Shown here in pieces: positions 27,376 to 36,952 of a stretch of DNA of 64,000 nucleotides (positions are counted from its first letter, which is position 1; each line of letters opens with the position of its first letter). The position numbers and the translations under genes were made by a program. This DNA comes from an uncultured Sutterella sp. Lineage in GTDB: Bacteria; Pseudomonadota; Gammaproteobacteria; Burkholderiales; Burkholderiaceae_F. Location: contig UQUM01000005.1 in the NCBI GenBank assembly GCA_900544255.1, forward strand, positions 33,463-97,462. The letters are read 5' to 3'. The notes below the pieces were generated by a model. That model worked only from the letters and a program-made list of their open reading frames with translations. It searched no databases and was not told where the DNA came from.

Positions 27376-29775
27376 TCAGGCTCGCTGGCGGCAGCCGAGG
27401 CTGGTGAGGACGTCCACCACGGACGCCACCGCAGCATCCGCCGCATCCTCTGCCAACGCTTCTTCGGTCTTCGAAGACAACGTCAGGCGGAACGCCATGC
27501 TCTTTTCCGCGGCACCTTCGGGACAGTACACGTCAAAGAGCCGGAAATCATCAATCACGGCTCCGGCGCGCGTTGCGCGGAGCTTTGCCACGGCGTCGAA
27601 AATCGACGCCGCGGTCACATTGCCCGGCACCATGAGCGACACGTCGCGGTGCATCGGCTGGAATTTGCTCACGGCCGCGGGCTTCGGCAACGGAATGCTC
27701 GTGAGAGCGTCTACATCGATTTCAAAGACCACCGGTGCCTTCGGAAGATCGTAGGCATGGCAGACCGCCGGATGCAGTTCCCCGATAAACCCGGCTTCCT
27801 TCCCGTTGATGAGAATGCGGGCGGAACGTCCCGGGTGCAGCGCCGGATGTTCCGCCGCTTCAAAACGGGCCGTAAGCGGGGCAACGAGCGCCTCAACATC
27901 CCCCTTCACGTCAAAGAAATCGACGTTGCGGGCAGCTTCGCCCCACTGCGCCGTATGCGCGTCGCCGTAAGCGAGGCCGGCAATGTGGTTGGGCTGGCGC
28001 ACGCCCTTCACGGAGAAGGGGCCGTCTTCCACGGTTTCATCCGGGAAGAACACGCGACCCAGTTCGAACACGCGTACGTCTTCGGCCTTGCGGTTCAGGT
28101 TGAAGCGCAGGATATCGACGAGTCCGGAAATGAGCTGGGTGCGCATCACGGACAACTGGCTCGCGATGGGGTTCAAAAGTCGGATGGGCTTGTCATTACC
28201 GGCAAAATCCTTTTCCCACTTTTCTTCCACAAAGCTGAAGTTGATGAGTTCCTGATAACCGCGGGCCACCAAGGCTCGGCGCAGGTCATGCTTGCTGCGA
28301 CTTTCTTCCGCCGGACTCAGCATCGTGGCTGCAGCCTTCGGAAGGCGATCCGGCAGCTTTTCGTAGCCGTAGAGACGCGCCACTTCTTCAATGAGATCTT
28401 CTTCGATCTCGATGTCAAAGCGGTACGTCGGGGACGTCACGACGAAATCTTCGCCGTCGCGCACGAATTCAAACCCGAGGCGGGTAAACGCCTGCGCCAT
28501 GAAGTCCTGAGGAATATCGATCCCCACCAGCTTCACGCAGCGCGAGGGACGCATACGCACCTTCTTCGTTTCCGGCAGATTCACCTGCTGATCATCCACC
28601 GGCCCCACCTTCGTTTCCGCCGTACCGCAGATGTCGAGCACAAGCTGCGTAATGTACTGCATGTGTTCGGCATTGCTGCCGTAATCGACGCCGCGTTCAA
28701 AGCGGTGCGCCGCATCCGTAGAGAAATTGAGCTTGCGGCAACGCCCCTGAATCTTCACCGGGTACCAAAACGCGGCTTCAATGAAAATGTCCGTCGTGTC
28801 AAGCGTAATCGACGTCGCTTCTCCGCCCATGATGCCGGCGATGGCTTCAGGGCCGTTTTCGTCTGCGATCACGCCGTAGTAAGGATCAAGTTTTGCAGTT
28901 TCACCGTTCAACAATTCGCAGTTTTCGCCTTCCTTGGCCCAGCGAACCGTGAGGTCGCCCTTAATCTTGCCGAGATCAAAGAAGTGCGTCGGACGCCCGA
29001 GTTCGAGCATCACGTAGTTCGAAATGTCGACGAGCGCCGAAATCGAGCGCTGACCGCTCTTTTCCAAGCGATCCTTCATCCACTGAGGCGTGGGCGCCTT
29101 GGCATTGAGCCCCCGAATCACACGACCCGTAAAACGACCGCAGAGTTCCGGCGCTTCAATATGCACCGCCTTTCGGCATTCGCAGGTCGCGGGCACCACG
29201 GGCATCGCGGGCAGCGTGAGGGGCGCCCCCGTTACTGCATGCAGGTCGCGGGCAACGCCCACCAAGGACAATGCATCACCACGATTGGGGGTGAGCTTGA
29301 TTTCGATGCGCTTGTCGTCCAAGTGCATCAGTTCCCGCACGTCTTCCCCGACGGGCGCATCCTCAGGCAGTTCCCAAATGCCGTTGTGGTCGCCGTTCAC
29401 GCCCAACTCACGCTGCGAGCAGAGCATGCCGAAGCTTTCCACACCGCGCATCTTGGCGCGCTTGATCTTGAATTCCGGCAATACGGCGCCGATCTTGGCG
29501 CAGGCCACCTTAAGTCCTGTGCGCACGTTGGGCGCACCACAGACGATCTGCAGCACTTCGCCCGCACCCACGTCCACCTTACAGACGTGCAGATGATCCG
29601 AATTTTCGTGATCCACGCATTCCAGCACGTGCCCCACCACCACACCGGAAAATTCCGGTGCAATGCTCGTCACTTCTTCCACTTCCAACCCGGCCATCGT
29701 GAGCTTTTCAGCGAGCTCATCCGTCGTGAGATCCGGATTAATGTAGCTTCTCAGCCACTCTTCAGAAAACAGCAT
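27376..29775 (-). CDS. pheT: Phenylalanine--tRNA ligase beta subunit
   Basis: 799 residues. With PheS it forms the alpha2-beta2 synthetase. Domain order: N-terminal tRNA-binding (EMAP-type) domain (about 40-155, VVGHVLECVDHENSDHLHVCKVD), B3/B4 editing domain (LTPNRGDALSLVGVARDLHAVTG), B5 domain, catalytic-like core, and the C-terminal FDX-ACB anticodon-binding domain (FQPMHRDVSLMVPGNVTAASIFDAV). Full length. It starts 25 bases after pheS. Confidence 0.98.
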   Translation of the reverse strand: MLFSEEWLRSYINPDLTTDELAEKLTMAGLEVEEVTSIAPEFSGVVVGHVLECVDHENSDHLHVCKVDVGAGEVLQIVCGAPNVRTGLKVACAKIGAVLPEFKIKRAKMRGVESFGMLCSQRELGVNGDHNGIWELPEDAPVGEDVRELMHLDDKRIEIKLTPNRGDALSLVGVARDLHAVTGAPLTLPAMPVVPATCECRKAVHIEAPELCGRFTGRVIRGLNAKAPTPQWMKDRLEKSGQRSISALVDISNYVMLELGRPTHFFDLGKIKGDLTVRWAKEGENCELLNGETAKLDPYYGVIADENGPEAIAGIMGGEATSITLDTTDIFIEAAFWYPVKIQGRCRKLNFSTDAAHRFERGVDYGSNAEHMQYITQLVLDICGTAETKVGPVDDQQVNLPETKKVRMRPSRCVKLVGIDIPQDFMAQAFTRLGFEFVRDGEDFVVTSPTYRFDIEIEEDLIEEVARLYGYEKLPDRLPKAAATMLSPAEESRSKHDLRRALVARGYQELINFSFVEEKWEKDFAGNDKPIRLLNPIASQLSVMRTQLISGLVDILRFNLNRKAEDVRVFELGRVFFPDETVEDGPFSVKGVRQPNHIAGLAYGDAHTAQWGEAARNVDFFDVKGDVEALVAPLTARFEAAEHPALHPGRSARILINGKEAGFIGELHPAVCHAYDLPKAPVVFEIDVDALTSIPLPKPAAVSKFQPMHRDVSLMVPGNVTAASIFDAVAKLRATRAGAVIDDFRLFDVYCPEGAAEKSMAFRLTLSSKTEEALAEDAADAAVASVVDVLTSLGCRQRA

Positions 29776-29800
29776 CTTTCGTTACTCCATCCGGTTTTTC

Positions 29801-30817
29801 TCAGTTGAACTGACGCAGAAAGCGCAGATCGCCTTCAAAGAAGAGGCGCAGGTCATCCACGCCGTAGCGCAGCATCGTCAGACGTTCCAAACCGGAACCG
29901 AAGGCAAACCCGACGTACTTTTCAGGATCGAGTCCATAGTTGCGCACCACGTTGGGGTGCACTTCGCCGGCGCCGGAGATTTCCAACCAACGGCCTTTCT
30001 TGGGGCCCGTCGTAAAGGCCATGTCCACTTCAACCGAGGGTTCGGTGAACGGGAAGTAGCTCGGACGGAAACGAACGATCAAATCATCCGTCTCAAAGAA
30101 ACGGCGCAGGAAGCTCGAATAAACGCCCTTCAGATCCGTGAACGAAATGTCATCGCCAATCCACAACCCTTCCACCTGATGGAACATCGGGCTGTGCGTG
30201 GCATCGCTGTCCACACGGTAAGTGCGGCCCGGGGCGATGACCTTAATGGGCGGCTGATGCGTACGGGCGTAGCGAACCTGCATCGGAGACGTATGCGGCC
30301 GCAGCGGCAACTGCAGTCCCGTGCCGTCCTTGCGATCCACGTAGAACGTATCCTGCATGGAACGGGCCGGATGATTGGGCGGATTATTAAGCGCCGTGAA
30401 ACTGAACCAATCGCTTTCAATTTCAGGACCGTCGGCGACATCAAAACCGATGGAACGGAAGATTTCTTCAATCCGGATCCATGTGCGCATCACGGGATGC
30501 AGGCCACCCGCCGGAATCCGACGGCCGGGCAACGTTACGTCGATCGCTTCGGCGGCGAGCTTTGCCTTCATCTTTTCCGCCGCGAGCGCATCACGCCGTG
30601 CGGTGAGCGCGGCGTCAATCGCCTGCTTTACCGCATTGATGGCCTTACCGCGTTCCTTTCGTTCTTCGGGCGCGAGTTTCCCCAACGACTTCATCATTAC
30701 CGTGACGGCGCCCGTCTTACCGAGGTACTTGGCCTTGGCGTCTTCGAGCGCGGCCGGCTGCTGAGCCGCCGCAAAATCGGCCTTGGCCGATTCAATCAAT
30801 TGTTCTAATTCGTCCAT
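29801..30817 (-). CDS. pheS: Phenylalanine--tRNA ligase alpha subunit
   Basis: 338 residues. An N-terminal coiled-coil (about 1-85) contacts tRNA. The class II catalytic core shows [28 protein letters not shown], motif 2 at [18 protein letters not shown], and motif 3 at [18 protein letters not shown]. First gene of the pheS-pheT-ihfA run; a promoter lies ~90 bases upstream and the rplT terminator lies further up. Confidence 0.98.
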   Translation of the reverse strand: MDELEQLIESAKADFAAAQQPAALEDAKAKYLGKTGAVTVMMKSLGKLAPEERKERGKAINAVKQAIDAALTARRDALAAEKMKAKLAAEAIDVTLPGRRIPAGGLHPVMRTWIRIEEIFRSIGFDVADGPEIESDWFSFTALNNPPNHPARSMQDTFYVDRKDGTGLQLPLRPHTSPMQVRYARTHQPPIKVIAPGRTYRVDSDATHSPMFHQVEGLWIGDDISFTDLKGVYSSFLRRFFETDDLIVRFRPSYFPFTEPSVEVDMAFTTGPKKGRWLEISGAGEVHPNVVRNYGLDPEKYVGFAFGSGLERLTMLRYGVDDLRLFFEGDLRFLRQFN

Positions 30818-30905
30818 CTTGACTCATACCGACGAATCCGACGCCCAGCCTCTTTTAGTGAGCCCCCGCCGACGGATTTCGCCTTCTTCTCGAAAAGGAT
30901 CGCTG

Positions 30906-30934
30906 ATTATAGAAAAAAACACTGAAAAAACAAA
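30906..30934 (-). promoter_or_regulatory. Promoter of pheS-pheT-ihfA
   Basis: On the minus strand a perfect -10 TATAAT (30906-30911) with TTTGTT at 30929-30934 (17-base spacer) or TTGTTT one base closer, in a very AT-rich stretch. No pheM-like leader peptide with phenylalanine codons is evident between it and pheS. Confidence 0.6.
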
Positions 30935-30958
30935 TAGTTCTTTCAAAATTTTTTCAGC

Positions 30959-31012
30959 AAAAAAAAGGGCTCAGCACGTGCTTTGCAATGAAAACACTCA
31001 GCTGAACCCCTT
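30959..31012 (-). terminator. Terminator after rplT
   Basis: On the minus strand AAGGGGTTCAGC pairs with GCTGAGCCCTT (one bulge), followed by eight T residues. It separates the infC-rpmI-rplT unit from pheST. Confidence 0.8.
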
Positions 31013-31060
31013 TCTGAGGCGGCCGATCTCTGCGAAACCGGCCCGCTCCGTCCGGCTTAA

Positions 31061-31417
31061 TTAAGCCAGAGCAGCCTTGGCCTGTTCGACGAGGGCGGCG
31101 AAACCGGCCTTATCAAACACAGCCATGTCGGCGAGCACCTTGCGGTCAAGAGCAATATCCGCCTTCTTCAGACCGTTCATAAAACGGCTGTAGGTCATAC
31201 CGTTGGCACGGGTCGCAGCGTTGATACGCGCGATCCAGAGGCGACGGAAGACGTGCTTCTTGTCGCGGCGGTCGCGGTAAGCGTACTGACCGGCACGCAT
31301 GACGGCCTGCTTGGCAATGCGGAACACATTGTTGCGGCGCAGACGGAAACCCTTGGCAAGGGCGATAATCTTCTTATGACGGGCACGAGCCGTCACACCA
31401 CGTTTCACGCGAGGCAT
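31061..31417 (-). CDS. rplT: 50S ribosomal protein L20
   Basis: 118 residues starting [30 protein letters not shown], the long basic N-terminal extension of bL20. The globular part contains [27 protein letters not shown]. It binds 23S rRNA early in assembly; in several bacteria it also represses its own operon by binding mRNA. Eighteen bases after rpmI. Confidence 0.98.
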   Translation of the reverse strand: MPRVKRGVTARARHKKIIALAKGFRLRRNNVFRIAKQAVMRAGQYAYRDRRDKKHVFRRLWIARINAATRANGMTYSRFMNGLKKADIALDRKVLADMAVFDKAGFAALVEQAKAALA

Positions 31418-31435
31418 TCTTTATTCCCTCCCTTA

Positions 31436-31633
31436 TTACGCGTAAGGCAGCATACGATGGATGGACTTGCTGTCGGATTCGTGAATGGTGACCATTCCGC
31501 GAAGGTGACGCTTGTTCTTCGTCGTACGATGGGTGAGAATGTGACGCTTGGTGGCGTGAGCACGCTTAATGGAACCGCCGGCGCGGACCTTGAAGCGCTT
31601 GCTCGCAGCCTTCTTAGTTTTCATCTTCGGCAT
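31436..31633 (-). CDS. rpmI: 50S ribosomal protein L35
   Basis: 65 residues, [24 protein letters not shown], the normal bL35 length and composition. GAAGGA precedes the ATG. It is read with infC and rplT; a 140-base gap with a hairpin and a -10-like box precedes it. Confidence 0.98.
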   Translation of the reverse strand: MPKMKTKKAASKRFKVRAGGSIKRAHATKRHILTHRTTKNKRHLRGMVTIHESDSKSIHRMLPYA

Positions 31634-31710
31634 TTGCCGTTTTCCTTCTGATTTGTCGGAACATCAGGCGGTCTCTCAAAGGGAAACACTTCGCTTATGC
31701 CCGCCCCGAC

Positions 31711-31765
31711 TTTTTAAAAGCGACCGCTCAATTTAACGGCCGCTCTGAGAAAGTCCGTGATTATA
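31711..31765 (-). promoter_or_regulatory. Leader of rpmI-rplT with -10 box and hairpin
   Basis: Minus strand: TATAAT at 31760-31765 just after the infC stop, then a hairpin AGCGGCCG/CGGTCGCT (31737-31744 with 31719-31726, one G-U) followed by TTTTAAAAAG. It could be an internal promoter with a weak terminator, or an RNA target for L20 autoregulation; the sequence alone does not decide. No -35 consensus is visible. Confidence 0.4.
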
Positions 31766-31773
31766 CACAAAAC

Positions 31774-32295
31774 TTACTTCTTTTTCTTCGGGGCCAGCAC
31801 CATAATCATCTGGCGCCCTTCCATCTTCGGATTCTGCTCAATCTGAGCTTCCTCCGCGAGATCGGTGCGGATACGGTCCATGATCTGGGCACCCAACTGC
31901 TGGTGCGCCATCTCGCGGCCGCGGTAACGCAGAGTCACCTTCGCCTTGTCACCGTCGCCCAGGAAGCGGCGCAGTGCGCGCAGCTTCGTCTGATAGTCGT
32001 TTTCATCGGTGGCGGGACGGAATTTGACTTCCTTTACCTGCACAACCTTCTGGCGCGCCTTCATTTCCTGGGCTTTCTTCTGCTCCTGATAACGGAACTT
32101 ACCGTAGTCCATCAGGCGGCACACCGGCGGCTGCGCGTTCGGGGCGATTTCAACCAAATCGACATCGGCTTCTTCGGCCATGCGAAGCGCCTCAGACGTA
32201 CGAACGATGCCGATCTGAGCACCGTCCACACCGGTCAGTCGAACCTCGGGAACCCGGATCTCATGATTGATCCGGTGATTGCGATCTTGAGCTAT
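31774..32295 (-). CDS. infC: Translation initiation factor IF-3 (apparent AUA start)
   Basis: 173 residues when read from the ATA at 32293-32295: (I)[21 protein letters not shown], the conserved IF3 N-terminus. The body has [25 protein letters not shown] and [16 protein letters not shown], with the typical C-domain ending PKKKK. IF3 binds the 30S subunit and rejects non-AUG starts. No ATG or other NTG start covers the conserved N-terminus: the first GTG, at codon 23, would remove it. GGGAG lies seven bases before the ATA. A rare start codon lets IF3 repress its own gene, as AUU does in E. coli. A hairpin (32321-32346) lies between thrS and infC. Confidence 0.93.
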   Translation of the reverse strand: MAQDRNHRINHEIRVPEVRLTGVDGAQIGIVRTSEALRMAEEADVDLVEIAPNAQPPVCRLMDYGKFRYQEQKKAQEMKARQKVVQVKEVKFRPATDENDYQTKLRALRRFLGDGDKAKVTLRYRGREMAHQQLGAQIMDRIRTDLAEEAQIEQNPKMEGRQMIMVLAPKKKK

Positions 32296-32365
32296 GACAC
32301 TACTCCCAAAAAAGTTGAGGCACGGGGCACCTTAGAGCACCCCATGCAACAGATAAAAGAGCCGT

Positions 32366-34285
32366 TTACTCGTCTTTGTTGACGCGGCGCTTGTCCTCAT
32401 CGACCACTCGGTCGATGAATGCCTGCAGCGGCATGACACCGAGGTTGCGGCCGCCGCGAGCACGAATACTCACGGTGCCGTCCGCCTTTTCCTTGTCGCC
32501 GACGACGGCGATGTAAGGAACCTTCTGCAGGGTAAGTTCGCGGATTTTATAGTTGATTTTTTCACCGCGCAAATCCGTCACCACGCGCAGGCCCGCCGCC
32601 TTCAGCTTATCAGCGACTTCCTTGGCGTAATCGGTCTGTGCGTCGGTAATGGACGCCACGGCCACCTGCCAGGGCGCGAGCCACACAGGCATGGCACCGG
32701 CATAGTGTTCGATCAGCATGCCGATCCAGCGTTCCAACGACCCCAAAATCGCGCGATGCAGCATCACGGGCACCTTGCGGGAGTTGTCTTCGGCCACGTA
32801 TTCCGCACCGAGACGCCCCGGCATCTGGAAGTCGACCTGGATCGTACCGCACTGCCAGGTGCGTCCGAGGCAGTCCTTCAGATGGTATTCGATCTTAGGA
32901 CCGTAGAACGCGCCTTCTCCGGGAAGCACTTCGTATTCGACGCCGCTCTGACGCAGGCTTTCAAACAACGCTTCCTCAGCCTTATCCCACACGGCGTCCT
33001 CGCCGATGCGCATTTCGGGACGCGTCGCCACCTTGAAAGCGATGTCATCAAACCCGAAGAGGTGATAAACCTCACGCACGAGCTTGGTGTAGGCCACGCA
33101 TTCCGTGAGAATCTGATCTTCCGTGCAGAAGATGTGACCGTCGTCCTGCGTAAAGCCGCGCACGCGCATCATGCCGTGCAATGAACCGGAGGGTTCGTTG
33201 CGGTGGCACAGGCCGAATTCACCGATTCGCAACGGCAGGTCGCGATAGCTGCGCAACGCCGAATTAAAGAGCTGAATATGCCCCGGGCAGTTCATCGGCT
33301 TCAAAGCGTAGTAACGGTTTTCCGATTCCGTCGTAAACATGTTCGCGCGGTACTTCGCCCAGTGGCCGGACCGTTCCCAAAGCGAACGATCGATCACCTG
33401 AGGCGTACGCACTTCGAGGTAGCCGTTTTCCTGATACACGCGGCGCATCAGCTGTTCGACGACCTGCCAAATGGCCCAGCCCTTGGCGTGCCAGAAGATC
33501 ATGCCGGGGGCTTCGTCCTGCAGATGGAAGAGATTCAGTTCCTTGCCGAGGCGACGGTGATCACGCTTTTCGGCTTCGGCAAGCATTTCAAGATAAGCAT
33601 CCTGATCCTTCGCCGTGGCCCAGGCCGTACCGTAGATGCGCTGCAGCATTTCATTCTTGCTGTCGCCGCGCCAGTAGGCACCCGCCACCTTCATAAGCTT
33701 AAAGACCTTGAGTTTGCCGGTCGAAGGCACGTGAGGTCCGCGGCAGAGATCGATGAAGTCGCCCTGACGGTAAAGCGAAATCACTTCACCCGACGGAATC
33801 GACTCGATGATTTCCGCCTTATAGTGTTCGCCCATGTCCTTGAAGAACTTCACGGCGGCGTCGCGATCCATTTCGCTGCGTTCGACCGGGATGTCCTTCT
33901 TTACGAGTTCATGCATACGCGCTTCAATCGCCGTCAGATCTTCCGGCGTGAAGGCACGTTCGAACTTGAAGTCGTAATAGAAACCGTTTTCAATCGCCGG
34001 TCCGATCGTCACCTGAGCCGCCGGGAACAGTTCCTTCACGGCCTGTGCCATGAGGTGCGACGTCGAATGGCGAATGATTTCAAGCCCTTCGGCATCCTTG
34101 CCGGTGATGATGGCCACCGAAGCGTCAGCGGTGAGCGCATGGGACAAATCCACAAGCTTACCGTCTACCTTCCCCGCGAGAGCCGCCTTCGCAAGCCCCG
34201 CACCGATCGACTGCGCCACGTCCGCAACCGTCACACCCGATTCATACTCCCGGCGGGATCCGTCGGGCAGCGTTACCGTGATCAT
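32366..34285 (-). CDS. thrS: Threonine--tRNA ligase
   Basis: 639 residues. An N-terminal TGS domain ([19 protein letters not shown]), the editing domain with [11 protein letters not shown], the class II catalytic core ([25 protein letters not shown], zinc ligands) and the C-terminal anticodon-binding domain ([15 protein letters not shown]). The ATG at 34285 has AGGAG six bases upstream; the longer frame lacks a ribosome site. First gene of the thrS-infC-rpmI-rplT group, as in most bacteria. Confidence 0.98.
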   Translation of the reverse strand: MITVTLPDGSRREYESGVTVADVAQSIGAGLAKAALAGKVDGKLVDLSHALTADASVAIITGKDAEGLEIIRHSTSHLMAQAVKELFPAAQVTIGPAIENGFYYDFKFERAFTPEDLTAIEARMHELVKKDIPVERSEMDRDAAVKFFKDMGEHYKAEIIESIPSGEVISLYRQGDFIDLCRGPHVPSTGKLKVFKLMKVAGAYWRGDSKNEMLQRIYGTAWATAKDQDAYLEMLAEAEKRDHRRLGKELNLFHLQDEAPGMIFWHAKGWAIWQVVEQLMRRVYQENGYLEVRTPQVIDRSLWERSGHWAKYRANMFTTESENRYYALKPMNCPGHIQLFNSALRSYRDLPLRIGEFGLCHRNEPSGSLHGMMRVRGFTQDDGHIFCTEDQILTECVAYTKLVREVYHLFGFDDIAFKVATRPEMRIGEDAVWDKAEEALFESLRQSGVEYEVLPGEGAFYGPKIEYHLKDCLGRTWQCGTIQVDFQMPGRLGAEYVAEDNSRKVPVMLHRAILGSLERWIGMLIEHYAGAMPVWLAPWQVAVASITDAQTDYAKEVADKLKAAGLRVVTDLRGEKINYKIRELTLQKVPYIAVVGDKEKADGTVSIRARGGRNLGVMPLQAFIDRVVDEDKRRVNKDE

Positions 34286-34360
34286 CACGATCTCCTTTCC
34301 TTTCGGCTCCGGCTCCTCCCCCAACGGCAGGACGGAAACGAAAACCTATTGATGAAAAAA

Positions 34361-34395
34361 AACCAAAAAAAAGTGCGGCCCGTGGGTCGCACTTT
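34361..34395 (-). terminator. Terminator between tRNA-Val and thrS
   Basis: On the minus strand AAAGTGCG (34388-34395) pairs perfectly with CGCACTTT (34370-34377), followed by a U-rich stretch TTTTTTTTGGTTTTTTTT. It ends the tRNA-Val transcript ~75 bases before thrS. Confidence 0.88.
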
Positions 34396-34500
34396 CTGCA
34401 GAGAACGAAATCTGCGCCGCCCGCAAGCTTTAATCGCTCGGGGTGTTTGTCGTCTCAGAAACCAACAAACGATTGCACATACTGCGTTCCCAAAAAAATC

Positions 34501-34576
34501 TGGTAGGCACGATTGGACTCGAACCAACGACCCCCACCATGTCAAGGTGATGCTCTAACCAACTGAGCTACGTGCC
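34501..34576 (-). tRNA. tRNA-Val(GAC)
   Basis: 76 bases with encoded CCA. It starts GGCACGTAGCTCAGTTGG; the anticodon loop TTGACAT gives GAC (valine GUC/GUU), and the T-arm has GGTTCGAGTCC. Confidence 0.95.
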
Positions 34577-34589
34577 TGAGAGACTTCGA

Positions 34590-34618
34590 ACTATACAGAG
34601 GGTTTTACCATTTTGCAA
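34590..34618 (-). promoter_or_regulatory. Promoter of tRNA-Val
   Basis: On the minus strand -35 TTGCAA (34613-34618), 17-base spacer, -10 TATAGT (34590-34595). It lies just downstream of the relA stop. Confidence 0.7.
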
Positions 34619-34688
34619 ATTTTCTCTGCATCTCTTTTACTGTCTTGCTCGAAATCGTTGTTTTTACGTAAAAGATTTTTTGGCGAGT

Positions 34689-36824
34689 TTATGCACGTCG
34701 TGCGCTCATCACTCCGTTCAGCTCGCGCAGTGCCGCGAGCGCCCGGTGAATTTCCTCGGAATTGTGCACTTCCACTGAAAAACGCATGTGCGCATCCCCC
34801 TTCACGTTCATCGTATTGATCCCGATAATGTTTTGTTTTTCGCGCATGAAGACTTCGGAAATATCCTTGATCAGACCGAAGCGGTCACGAGCCACCACCA
34901 AAATATCGATGGGGTACACCGCATCCTTCACCGTCCCCCAACTCACTTCGATCATGCGTTCCTGAATATTGGCAGCAAGGTTCTTCGCGTTCGGGCAATC
35001 GATCAGGTGAATCGTCACGCCGCGGCCGCGCGTCACAAAGCCAACGATTTCGTCCGGAGGCGTCGGGTGACAGCAACGGGCGAGCTGCGTCAAAAGCGAT
35101 CCCATTCCCACCACGAGCACGTTGTCCTTACCGACCTTCTGCGTCGAGCGTACGACGACGTTCGGTTCATTTTCCGGTTCCGGACGCTGCGGCTGCAGGG
35201 CCTGTTCAATCGAGCGGCCGCTGAGTTCTTCCTTATAAAAGGCGACGCAGAGTTCATTGACGTCGTCGTACCCCAGGCGTTTGGCGAGGTCTTCGAGCTT
35301 CACGGACGTTTTGCCCAAACGCGCCAATTCGCGGTCAAGTTTCTCGCGTCCGCCCGTCATCATTTCGGCCAACGTCTGAGCATTGAACCACTGACGCACC
35401 TTGGTACGGGTACGGGGACTCACCGCAAACCCCAAATCCGGATTGAGCCAGTCGCGCGACGGTCCGCCCTCCTTCACCGTGATGATTTCCACGGTTTCAC
35501 CGGTTTTGAGCTTGGTGTTAAGAGGCACCATCACCCCGTTCACCTTGGCACCGCGGCAACGGTGACCGAGTTCAGTATGCACCTGATACGCGAAGTCAAT
35601 CGGCGTTGCGCCCCCCGGCAGTTCCACCACGCGACCCTGCGGCGTCAGCGCGTACACATGGTCATCTTCAAGCCCCGGCTTCTTCGGAGGTTCCACGTCG
35701 CTGTGCCACGCCAAAATCTGCCGCAGCCACGCCACGCGCTGCTCCTCGGCTTCCGCGCCCTTGTCTTTGTTGGAGTTGCCGGTTTCCTTATAGCGCCAGT
35801 GCGCCGCCACGCCGAGTTCGGCGAATTCATGCATCGCTCGCGTGCGGATCTGAATTTCCACAGGCTTACCCGACGGATCAGTCACCACGGTATGCAGCGA
35901 TTGATAGCCGTTCGGCTTCGGGTGTGCAATGTAGTCGTCGTATTCCTTACTGAGCACCGTAAAGTGCTTCTGCACGATGGACAGCACCTCGTAACAGTGT
36001 TCCACCGTGTCGACGATGATGCGCATGGCCCGAATATCAAAAAGCTGATCAAACCGCAGATGCTTGCGGACCATCTTCTTATAAATGGAATAAATGTGCT
36101 TGGGACGTCCGCTCACCTCGGCCTGAATGTTTTCCTCCCGCAGGAGAAGTTTGATCCGATCCACGCAGTCCTGCATGAATTTCAGGCGTTCTTCGCGGGA
36201 TTCATCAAGTTCCCGGGCGATTTCGTTATAGATCTTGGGTTCCGTAAACCGCAGCGACAGGTCTTCGAGTTCCCACTTCATCTGCCAAATACCCAAACGG
36301 TTGGCCAAGGGGGAATAAAGCGCCAACGTTTCGCGACCGTAGTCTGCCGAGCCCGGCGCCCCGGAAGCGGCAAACCAGCGCAGCGTCTGCAGGCGGCTCG
36401 CCAAACGGAGCACCACCACCCGCAGATCATGGCACATTGCGAGCAGCATCCGTCGCAGAGCTTCGGGCTGATACGTCGCATCCGCCTCCCGGCTGCCGCC
36501 GCGGGCCCGCTGACTCACGGCCGAAAGCCGCTGCAGATCCGTCACGAGCTGCAAGACGACTTTGCCGAACGTTTTCTCAATCCAGTCTTCCGAATCGTGC
36601 ACGCAGTCCGCTACGCTGAAGAGGTACGCAGCGCAGATCAATTCTTCATCTTCGCGCACGCCGCGGAGTATTTCCGCCATGCCGTCGGCGTGAGCCAAAC
36701 GGTCTTCCCCCGTGTAAAGCTTCTGATTCAGATAAAGCGGCTCCACCAACCGGCGGGCAAGCTGCCAATCGGCCCGGCCTTCGATAACGGCCGATTCTTT
36801 TTCGGTCTGATTCGTGTCGGTCAT
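34689..36824 (-). CDS. relA: (p)ppGpp synthetase RelA
   Basis: 711 residues; makes the alarmone (p)ppGpp on ribosomes carrying uncharged tRNA. Domain order: a degenerate HD domain (1-170), synthetase domain with FDIRAMRI (D263) and EYDD (294-297), TGS domain (VYALTPQGRVVELPGGATPIDFAYQVH), zinc-finger/helical part and a C-terminal ACT domain. At the place where bifunctional enzymes have an HD...ED hydrolase site, this protein has YLFSVADCVHD. The ExDD synthetase motif is the RelA form rather than the RxKD form of SpoT. So it should synthesise but not hydrolyse ppGpp. No spoT is seen in this window. Confidence 0.95.
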   Translation of the reverse strand: MTDTNQTEKESAVIEGRADWQLARRLVEPLYLNQKLYTGEDRLAHADGMAEILRGVREDEELICAAYLFSVADCVHDSEDWIEKTFGKVVLQLVTDLQRLSAVSQRARGGSREADATYQPEALRRMLLAMCHDLRVVVLRLASRLQTLRWFAASGAPGSADYGRETLALYSPLANRLGIWQMKWELEDLSLRFTEPKIYNEIARELDESREERLKFMQDCVDRIKLLLREENIQAEVSGRPKHIYSIYKKMVRKHLRFDQLFDIRAMRIIVDTVEHCYEVLSIVQKHFTVLSKEYDDYIAHPKPNGYQSLHTVVTDPSGKPVEIQIRTRAMHEFAELGVAAHWRYKETGNSNKDKGAEAEEQRVAWLRQILAWHSDVEPPKKPGLEDDHVYALTPQGRVVELPGGATPIDFAYQVHTELGHRCRGAKVNGVMVPLNTKLKTGETVEIITVKEGGPSRDWLNPDLGFAVSPRTRTKVRQWFNAQTLAEMMTGGREKLDRELARLGKTSVKLEDLAKRLGYDDVNELCVAFYKEELSGRSIEQALQPQRPEPENEPNVVVRSTQKVGKDNVLVVGMGSLLTQLARCCHPTPPDEIVGFVTRGRGVTIHLIDCPNAKNLAANIQERMIEVSWGTVKDAVYPIDILVVARDRFGLIKDISEVFMREKQNIIGINTMNVKGDAHMRFSVEVHNSEEIHRALAALRELNGVMSARRA

Positions 36825-36843
36825 TCTTTTTTCTTGTCCCTAA

Positions 36844-36867
36844 GAGCGCCGGCCTCTGTGAACCGGC
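36844..36867 (-). terminator. Hairpin between the autotransporter gene and relA
   Basis: GCGCCGG/CCGGCGC, seven perfect pairs with a ten-base loop, 20 bases before the relA start. No U-tract follows, so it may be a weak terminator or a relA leader structure. Confidence 0.45.
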
Positions 36868-36952
36868 GCGATCCTCTTTCTTGTTGAGATTATTTTAATG
36901 GCGGGACTGCGTCTTTTTCGAATCAGCCCTGACGGAGTTGTGACCAAAATCG

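Noticed and set aside
27649..29808. A 719-codon plus-strand open frame across pheT
   Set aside because: Antisense shadow of pheT; composition is His/Arg/Phe-biased and there is no ribosome site.
34788..36887. A 699-codon plus-strand open frame across relA
   Set aside because: Antisense shadow of relA with no protein-family features.
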